NCBI GenBank assembly: GCA_018056585.1
Contig: JAGPFK010000107.1
Span: forward strand, 1 to 5,968
Reading direction: 5' to 3'
From: Clostridia bacterium
GTDB lineage: Bacteria > Bacillota > Clostridia > Saccharofermentanales > UBA5734
Length of the DNA: 5,968 bases
The notes beneath the pieces are model-generated. The model saw only the letters and a list, made by a program, of their open reading frames with translations, searched no databases and was not told the origin of the DNA. This document shows positions 1 through 4,289 of this stretch, piece after piece (positions within the stretch are counted from its first letter, which is position 1; the number at the start of each line of letters is the position of its first letter). Position numbers and translations under genes: made by a program.

Positions 1-128
1 CTTTTAAATATTTCAAAACACCACGCAAAAATGGGAACAGTTATGTGAGCATCAACAAAGAAGCTGCTTATTTCTGCCAGATGAATTATAGGTTTATCTT
101 ACCATATCACGAAAAAAACGCAATCTAG
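1..128 (+). pseudogene. Possible 3' end of an unidentified gene entering from the left edge
   Basis: One frame is open from the left edge (first full codon at 3) to a TAG at 126-128, giving about 41 residues. The composition looks protein-like, with several aromatic residues (Phe, Tyr), Asn and Lys, and no low-complexity run. No start codon with a ribosome binding site is visible, so if real it is the tail of a gene that begins outside the window. I do not recognise the peptide. The last codons and the stop lie inside repeat A1, whose second copy stands in a non-coding promoter position, and this weakens the coding case. It may be a decayed gene tail or simply a chance open stretch. Confidence 0.25.
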
Positions 129-167
129 CTCGAGTCGCTTTCCCATCTCAATCGTTGTGCGGTATAA
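111..167 (+). repeat. Direct repeat A, copy 1 (promoter-like, orphan)
   Basis: This 57-bp block matches 1870-1926 at 54 of 57 positions by eye, without gaps. The differences are at offsets 8, 21 and 32, with a further C/T change just after the block at the last base of the -10 hexamer. It contains a -35-like TTCCCA (140-145) and a -10-like TATAAC (163-168) separated by 17 bp. Unlike copy 2, no ribosome binding site and start codon follow within the next 60 bases. It therefore looks like a promoter copy that has lost its gene, or a member of a dispersed repeat family. Confidence 0.8.
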
Positions 168-183
168 CGGGCCTGAAGTGTAG

Positions 184-254
184 ATCATTTCTTGATGAGC
201 TTAGCAGGAAAGGGACACGAGCACCGCTTGTTGTTCTTCTTTTCCCTGCCTGTT
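184..254. repeat. Repeat B, copy 1 (diverged)
   Basis: This block resembles 1726-1799. Two segments are identical: a 13-bp core CGAGCACCGCTTG (218-230 and 1763-1775) and a 17-bp core TCTTTTCCCTGCCTGTT (238-254 and 1783-1799). The spacing between the cores is 7 nt in both copies. The left part (around 184-215) matches more loosely, with small indels. A peptide-like similarity also appears on the minus strand, but the differences are not concentrated at third codon positions, so a non-coding repeat is the better reading. Its role is unknown. Confidence 0.65.
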
Positions 255-289
255 TAACCCTACAATAATATATTGGAGGAGTGAAATTC

Positions 290-336
290 TTGGATTTGGA
301 TATCCCCGCCAGCCGCGCAATCCATCCAATTTTTTT
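290..336 (+). terminator. Terminator-like hairpin with T-tract
   Basis: TTGGAT (290-295) and GGAT (298-301) can pair with ATCC (320-323) and ATCCAA (324-329). This gives a 10-bp stem with a 2-nt bulge and an 18-nt GC-rich loop. A run of seven T follows at 330-336. The stem is AT-rich and the loop is long for a strong intrinsic terminator, so this is tentative. It would isolate the lipoprotein gene from anything transcribed from the left, including repeat A1. Confidence 0.35.
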
Positions 337-385
337 GAAATATGCAAAATAAGCCTCTTTCAAAATGAGAACGTTTTGTATCGCT

Positions 386-420
386 AACTTTCAAAGACCC
401 GGAGGTGATATAATATAACC
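386..420 (+). promoter_or_regulatory. Candidate promoter of the lipoprotein gene
   Basis: A perfect TATAAT lies at 409-414, overlapped by TATAAC at 414-419. It would give a 5' untranslated leader of roughly 40 nt before the ATG at 463. No good -35 box sits at 17 bp. The best pairing I see is TTCAAA (390-395) with the second -10 at an 18-bp spacer. The -10 overlaps GGAGGTGAT (401-409), a near-perfect anti-Shine-Dalgarno complement with no usable start codon after it. The -10 is convincing; the whole promoter is only moderately so. Confidence 0.4.
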
Positions 421-462
421 AGTACAAGCATAATTCGACTTTATGGGAAGGGAGGAGTGCTC

Positions 463-1209
463 ATGAAAAGGACCATCAGCATTGTCTTATCTTTATTATT
501 GATGCTCGTAATGCTCTGCGCTTGCGCGCCTATGATAGAGAAAAGCGCAGAGCCGACGACGGTAGTCACCGAAACCATAACGACCACGCCTGAAGCAATG
601 CCCACACCCGCCGAAACTTCTGCATCGCAAGAGCCGACAGTTTCTTCAAGCGAAACCCCTTCTGAAACGACCACGCCTGAAGCAACGCCCGCACCCGCCG
701 AAACTTCTGCATCGCAAGAGCCGACAGTTTCTTCAAGCGAAACCCCTTCTGAAACGACCGCGCCTGAAGCAACGCCCGCTGAAACCAGCCCCAGGATGTA
801 CTCAAGTTATGCGCATCTTGTGTCGTTCGATCCGATCGATGGCTTGGCCCAGTTTGACTTCTTTGATCTCCTTAAAGGCGCTCAGGCAGTGGATTTTCTC
901 GTTGACCACGGGGGGTATTCCAGGGATGCCGCACAAGCGTTAGTAAACGACTTCGGCGATTCCGAGTTTGTGGAAAAAAATCTGAATCCACAGCTTCGCG
1001 CGATCGACATTGACGATGTTTCTTTGAGTCTGATGTACCAGCCGAGCGGTGAGATGATGGAAGGGGCAGAACCCGTTCCATCAACCGCATCGGACTTTAG
1101 GGCGATATATGCGCTTGACCCAACCTTGCTGACGGACTCCTTCTTTTTCTACGTCCATGTAAACAGCAGCGGGCGCGCATATTTTGTGGAGCAGGTGTAT
1201 TGGCCCTAA
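463..1209 (+). CDS. Secreted lipoprotein with duplicated Thr/Pro/Ser/Glu linker, function unknown
   Basis: The 248-residue product starts at ATG 463, chosen over the in-frame GTG at 457 because the GGGAGGAG ribosome binding site (450-457) overlaps that GTG and lies 5-7 nt from the ATG. Residues 1-21 are a lipoprotein signal: positively charged MKR, a Leu/Met/Val-rich hydrophobic core, and a lipobox L18-C19-A20-C21. Processing at Cys21 would anchor the protein to the outer face of the membrane. Residues 22 to about 111 are a disordered linker rich in Thr, Pro, Ser, Ala and Glu, built from two near-identical 29-residue units and a partial third. Residues about 112-248 form a compact, aromatic- and acid-rich domain ending in VEQVYWP, with no Cys and no catalytic motif I recognise. 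The linker probably holds this domain away from the membrane, across the peptidoglycan. There is no clear partner gene, and the next intact gene starts 750 bp downstream. Lipoprotein status is well supported; the domain's function is unknown. Confidence 0.88.
   Translation: MKRTISIVLSLLLMLVMLCACAPMIEKSAEPTTVVTETITTTPEAMPTPAETSASQEPTVSSSETPSETTTPEATPAPAETSASQEPTVSSSETPSETTAPEATPAETSPRMYSSYAHLVSFDPIDGLAQFDFFDLLKGAQAVDFLVDHGGYSRDAAQALVNDFGDSEFVEKNLNPQLRAIDIDDVSLSLMYQPSGEMMEGAEPVPSTASDFRAIYALDPTLLTDSFFFYVHVNSSGRAYFVEQVYWP
581..786 (+). repeat. 87-bp in-frame tandem repeat, 2.3 copies, in the lipoprotein linker
   Basis: Unit 1 is 581-667, unit 2 is 668-754, and a partial unit 3 runs from 755 to about 786. 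The first two units differ at only two positions (near 599 and 605), which points to a recent duplication or ongoing homogenisation. Unit 3 carries an A-to-G change and lacks a 6-bp ACCCGC-type segment before it diverges. The 87-bp period is exactly 29 codons, so copy-number change keeps the frame and only alters linker length. Each unit encodes a segment of the form TPEA.P.PAETSASQEP followed by TVSSSETPSET. Confidence 0.95.
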
Positions 1210-1225
1210 AGCGCCAAAAGCTTGA

Positions 1226-1511
1226 GTGATACGAGATTATTACCGCATAGAAAGCAAAGATTGGCACCTGATCTGGGGGCTTCAGCACGTTAAGGTTACG
1301 ATACGGGAAACAGCAGATATAAAGAAGCGAAAGAGACCATAACGCGTCATTATTCACTGAAGGATAATCATTCATCTGCCCACCACTGCGCCATTGGAAC
1401 GGGCATTGGCTTTGCGCGCAAAAGGTTGTTGTCTTTTATAATGATGATGACCATGTGTTCCATAACGACTTCTTATGCTGCGGTACCTGTGATTATCAGA
1501 CCGTGACATGA
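1226..1511 (+). pseudogene. Probable frameshifted remnant of an unidentified protein gene
   Basis: No intact ORF lies here, but protein-like stretches follow one another on the + strand in successive frames. From a GTG at 1226 to a TAA at 1340-1342 the frame reads a 38-residue stretch containing YYRIESKDWHLIWG and KVTIRETADIKK. A second frame around 1342-1365 gives RHYSLKDN. A third frame, from 1368 to a TGA at 1509-1511, gives 47 residues including CPPLRHWNGHWLC, VVVFYNDDDHVFHNDF and CCGTCDYQTV. The Trp, His and Cys richness and smooth order suggest one domain broken by two frameshifts, most likely a C-terminal piece. No ribosome binding site is seen at the GTG. It begins just 16 bp after the lipoprotein stop. 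I do not recognise the family. Chance reading is possible, as are sequencing errors in a real gene. Confidence 0.4.
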
Positions 1512-1708
1512 GGAAGGGAAAACGTAAAAGTTGCGTTTTCACGATGACGGCACCGTTGCCACATAACCCAGGGTAACTTTGTAACTATGTTTTGACGAGC
1601 GTAAAGGCGAAGGCTTATGTCACCTACAGGTATAGTCCTACCTTTTACTTTACAATTTTACAATTTTTGGAAAGGCGCAGTGTTTATTTTTGTGGGAAAA
1701 TGTATCTG
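1512..1708. other. Gene-less stretch with possible further coding debris
   Basis: No intact gene with a ribosome binding site is visible. Short protein-like fragments occur on the + strand, for example KLRFHDDGTVAT (about 1530-1565). There is also an open run without a start codon from 1577 to a TGA at 1736-1738 that includes NYVLTSVKAKAYVTYRY. These could be extra debris of the gene remnant just upstream, but none is strong enough to call alone. From about 1650 the stretch is AT-rich. Confidence 0.3.
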
Positions 1709-1736
1709 CCGCTAAAGCGAGCGGGTCATTTTTTTT
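1709..1736 (+). terminator. Weak terminator-like hairpin with T-tract
   Basis: CCGCT (1709-1713) and AGCGG (1720-1724) form a 5-bp GC-rich stem around a 6-nt loop. After a 4-nt gap comes a run of eight T (1729-1736). The stem is short and the gap before the T-run is longer than usual, so termination would be inefficient. Its position, after the gene debris and before the operon promoter at 1899-1927, fits a terminator for the upstream unit. Confidence 0.35.
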
Positions 1737-1799
1737 GATGCGCCGAGCGGGAGAATGGGACTCGAGCACCGCTTGGCGAGCATCTTTTCCCTGCCTGTT
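1726..1799. repeat. Repeat B, copy 2
   Basis: This is the second copy of the block at 184-254, sharing the 13-bp and 17-bp identical cores at matching spacing (1763-1775 and 1783-1799). On the minus strand it reads as a C-terminal-like peptide, QAGKRCSPSGARVPFSRS, before a stop. Copy 1 gives a partly similar QAGKRRTTSGARVPF. The shared text is as good at DNA level as at protein level, so I treat it as a DNA repeat. Its left end overlaps the T-run of the hairpin just upstream. Confidence 0.65.
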
Positions 1800-1869
1800 C
1801 AGCTCTTCAAAAACAGTGGATTTGCGGACATAAAAATCTGACAATTAAGTCTTTGTTGCGAATGTCAAA

Positions 1870-1926
1870 GAAAAAAGCGCAATCTAGCTTGAGTCGCTTT
1901 TCCATCTCAATCGTTGTGCGGTATAA
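1870..1926 (+). repeat. Direct repeat A, copy 2 (drives the mazG-like/helicase operon)
   Basis: This is the near-identical partner (54/57) of 111-167. It spans the apparent -35 and most of the -10 of the downstream operon. The match extends about 30 bp upstream of the -35 and stops just after the -10. This suggests that the conserved unit is a promoter together with its upstream control region. A TTGAG (1889-1893) and CTCAA (1906-1910) inverted pair lies across the -35; only four of its five pairs are kept in copy 1. Confidence 0.8.
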
Positions 1927-1927
1927 T
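1899..1927 (+). promoter_or_regulatory. Promoter of the mazG-like/helicase operon
   Basis: A consensus -10 TATAAT lies at 1922-1927, with a -35-like TTTCCA at 1899-1904 and an ideal 17-bp spacer. The predicted start of transcription, around 1934, leaves a leader of about 23 nt that contains the AGGAGG ribosome binding site at 1945-1950, 6 nt before the ATG at 1957. The -35 matches the housekeeping consensus at only four of six positions, which is compatible with an activator-dependent or moderate promoter. Confidence 0.65.
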
Positions 1928-1956
1928 GACAAGGAAGAAAGCATAGGAGGACACCT

Positions 1957-2316
1957 ATGGATTCATTATCTGATATCATGTTGCAAATTAAAATGTTTTG
2001 CAGTGCGCGCGACTGGGACCAATTTCACAACCCGAAAGATTTGTCGATCGGATTGAGCACAGAAGCCAATGAGCTGCTTGATCTGTTTCGCTTTAAGAGC
2101 GAAGAAGACATGCGAACCATGTTGATGGATCAGGAAAAAAGAAATCAGATCGGACAGGAATTAGCAGATGTTTTCTTTTTTCTCCTTCGCTTTGCGCAGC
2201 TCTATGACTTTGACTTATTACAGGAAATGAAAGAGAAAATGTTCATCAACGACAATAAATATCCGATAGAATCAGCTCGCGGCAGTAATCTGAAATATAA
2301 TGAAAAGCGGTTATAG
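1957..2316 (+). CDS. MazG-like nucleotide pyrophosphohydrolase (all-alpha NTP-PPase)
   Basis: This 119-residue protein belongs to the MazG/dCTPase-like all-alpha NTP pyrophosphohydrolases, which cleave (d)NTPs to (d)NMP and pyrophosphate with Mg2+. The metal-binding signature is visible as E36-x-x-E39 and E68-x-x-D71 on two helices. The family's substrate-side features are also present: ARDWDQFHNPKDL (residues 17-29), SxEANELLDLF (34-44) and a C-terminal NxxKYP (98-103) followed by ARGSN. The length matches single-domain cytosolic members, so nothing is truncated. The start is fixed by AGGAGG at 1945-1950, 6 nt upstream. The gene is the first of an operon, and its stop is 5 bp before the helicase ATG, so the products are probably made together. 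The exact substrate (dCTP, a damaged nucleotide or another NTP) cannot be read from the sequence. The context suggests a role in defence or nucleic-acid maintenance rather than general housekeeping (inference). Confidence 0.9.
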   Translation: MDSLSDIMLQIKMFCSARDWDQFHNPKDLSIGLSTEANELLDLFRFKSEEDMRTMLMDQEKRNQIGQELADVFFFLLRFAQLYDFDLLQEMKEKMFINDNKYPIESARGSNLKYNEKRL

Positions 2317-2321
2317 AAAAG

Positions 2322-4289
2322 ATGATTCTGTACAGCAGCAGCGCCATCGAATTTCATCATGATGTTGAAACAAATAGAATAACGGATCGGATCCGGGAAG
2401 CATTTCTGGAACGCCTTGGATATTTGCCTGGAATAGCAGAACAAAGATCATGGGCTAATTCTCTGCAATATATGGAACGCATCATCCGAAATGCAGCTAT
2501 TCCGGATGATTGCGGCATCCTGATTGAATTTGCCATACCGGCTACAAACAAGCGGATCGATTTTATGGTGACGGGACTTGATGCTGAAAATCAGGATCAT
2601 TTTGTGATTGTGGAACTCAAACAATGGGAAACAGCCGATGCCACCGATCAACCGGATATTGTTAAGACCTATGTGGGTCAGGCTGTGCATCCGGTCACAC
2701 ATCCTTCTTATCAAGCCTGGTCTTACAGGCAATTTTTGACCGACATGAACGAGGCCATAGAAGCAGGCTGTTTTCAGGGGCATGCCTGTGCTTATTTGCA
2801 TAATTATGCCAGAAAGCCGAATGAGCCATTACTCAGCCCTCAATACAGCGAAATTGTTAAAGAATCACCCCTCTTTTTTAAAGATGATTACCAGACGCTG
2901 CAGCAATATATCCACCAATATGTTTGCCGCGGAAAGGGCATCAATACCATTCATTATATTGAAAACGGACGCATTCGACCCTCCAAAAAGCTAATGGACT
3001 ATGTCGGGCGTTTGCTTGAAGGCCATTCAGAATTTATTTTACTGGATGAACAGAAAGTGGCTTTCGAGTCAATTATGGCCGTTGCCCTGAAAGCCAGGGA
3101 GAAAACAGTCGTTATTGTTGAGGGTGGTCCCGGTACGGGTAAATCGGTGTTGTCTGTACAGGTGATGGGCCAATTGCTTCAAAAAGGAAAGCATGTTCAG
3201 TTTGTCGCGCCCAACGCAGCTTTCAGGGTTGTATTAAAAGAGACGCTGGCCAAAAACAGCATGCAAAGCCGTGTGCGCCTCAACAGCCTTTTTAGCGGCT
3301 CGTCCGGATTTGTCGAAACACCGGATAATGCTTTTGATGTTTTGGTTATAGACGAGGCTCATCGCCTAAAGAATGGCAAAGCTTATCAGTACCGCGGTGA
3401 AAATCAAGTCAAGGATATCATCCGTTCCGCGCAGGTTTCAATTCTGTTCGTTGATGACAGCCAGCAAATCAGGCCGGAAGACATTGGTTCTGTCAAAGAA
3501 ATCTTAAGTGTTGCAAAGAAATATAAGGCGAAAGTTCATCTGTTCAAACTGGAGACTCAATTCCGTTGCGCGGGAGCCGAGGGCTTTATAAACTGGATCA
3601 GTGATGTCCTGCAAATCGAAAAAACAGGTAATGCTATGGGTTGGGACCAGGAGGCTTTCGAATTCCGTCTCTATGACACGCCACAGGAAGTTTATAAAGC
3701 CATCTCAGAAAAAGCCGCGGCCGGTTACAAAGCCAGGCTGCTGGCCGGTTATGCCTGGCCCTGGACTTCTGCCAGAAACGGTAATCCAAGTGGTGAAATG
3801 GCAGATGTAAAAATGGAGGAGTACCAATTTGCCATGCCATGGAATCCCCGGACCAGTCGTGAAAAATGGGCGATTTCGGAAAATGGCCTTCAGACCATCG
3901 GTTGCATCCATACGGCTCAGGGTCTTGAATTTGATTATGTGGGTGTTCTGATCGGTTATGACCTTAAATTTGACCCTGTCACGCAGCGGGTCTATGCTGA
4001 TCCTGATGAATACAAGGATATAGCCGGGAAAAAGGGGCTGTCCGGACAGCCTGAAGAACTAACACGCCTGGTTAAAAATATTTACAAGGTTCTTTGTTCA
4101 CGGGGCATGAAAGGATGTTATCTGTTCTGCCGAGATAGGCAGCTGAGCGAATATATAAAGCGCCGGTTTGCCGCGGCCAGACGATCAAAAGATCTTTATG
4201 ACTTTGTGGATCAAACTTTTACTGATCAGCAACTGCGCGTGGCGGACCATGAGCGAGAAAAGCCAGAAGAAGTTGAAAAATTACTCTGA
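2322..4289 (+). CDS. PD-(D/E)XK nuclease-like domain fused to DUF2075/Schlafen-group-3-type helicase
   Basis: This is a 655-residue cytosolic protein. The N-terminal domain (about 1-200) carries a PD-(D/E)XK nuclease-like signature: IEFAIP (68-73), RID with D80, and VELKQW with E98 and K100, followed by HPSYQAWSY (127-135). From about 240 comes a superfamily 1-type ATPase/helicase core of the DUF2075 (PF09848, Schlafen group 3) class. Its motifs are Walker A GGPGTGKS (268-275), Walker B VIDEAH (342-347), VDDSQQIRPED (377-387), a QFR element (413-415), IHTAQGLEFDYVGV (529-542) and an arginine-finger-like YKVLCSRGMKG (588-598). All motifs look intact, so an active ATP-driven enzyme on DNA or RNA is expected. 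Translation probably couples to the mazG-like gene, because only 5 bp separate them and no clear ribosome binding site precedes this ATG. The last 9 bases overlap the opposing glycoside hydrolase gene. The domain assignment is firm; nuclease activity and a defence role are inferences. Confidence 0.9.
   Translation: MILYSSSAIEFHHDVETNRITDRIREAFLERLGYLPGIAEQRSWANSLQYMERIIRNAAIPDDCGILIEFAIPATNKRIDFMVTGLDAENQDHFVIVELKQWETADATDQPDIVKTYVGQAVHPVTHPSYQAWSYRQFLTDMNEAIEAGCFQGHACAYLHNYARKPNEPLLSPQYSEIVKESPLFFKDDYQTLQQYIHQYVCRGKGINTIHYIENGRIRPSKKLMDYVGRLLEGHSEFILLDEQKVAFESIMAVALKAREKTVVIVEGGPGTGKSVLSVQVMGQLLQKGKHVQFVAPNAAFRVVLKETLAKNSMQSRVRLNSLFSGSSGFVETPDNAFDVLVIDEAHRLKNGKAYQYRGENQVKDIIRSAQVSILFVDDSQQIRPEDIGSVKEILSVAKKYKAKVHLFKLETQFRCAGAEGFINWISDVLQIEKTGNAMGWDQEAFEFRLYDTPQEVYKAISEKAAAGYKARLLAGYAWPWTSARNGNPSGEMADVKMEEYQFAMPWNPRTSREKWAISENGLQTIGCIHTAQGLEFDYVGVLIGYDLKFDPVTQRVYADPDEYKDIAGKKGLSGQPEELTRLVKNIYKVLCSRGMKGCYLFCRDRQLSEYIKRRFAAARRSKDLYDFVDQTFTDQQLRVADHEREKPEEVEKLL

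Noticed and set aside
148..363. 71-codon minus-strand ORF over repeat B1
   Set aside because: It has no convincing ribosome binding site, overlaps repeats and a terminator-like hairpin, and the part shared with copy B2 differs without third-position bias.
365..418. 17-codon mini-ORF upstream of the lipoprotein gene
   Set aside because: It has no ribosome binding site, and its end coincides with the -10 region. It is more likely chance.
457..459. GTG start for the lipoprotein
   Set aside because: It overlaps the ribosome binding site. The ATG at 463 has proper spacing and gives a classic MKR signal peptide.
581..786. Possible CRISPR array
   Set aside because: The units are contiguous 87-bp tandem copies without spacers and encode an in-frame protein linker.
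1726..1775. Minus-strand tRNA-like T-arm text (GCTCGAGTCCCATT)
   Set aside because: Only a T-loop resemblance is present. No anticodon arm, D-arm or matching acceptor stem can be folded around it.
1650..1844. 64-codon minus-strand ORF over repeat B2
   Set aside because: It reads the repeat in a different frame from the one that resembles copy 1, crosses the T-tract hairpin and has no recognisable domain.
1889..1894. TTGAGT as the -35 box of the mazG-like operon
   Set aside because: It is a better hexamer than TTTCCA but lies 27 bp from TATAAT, too far for a standard promoter.
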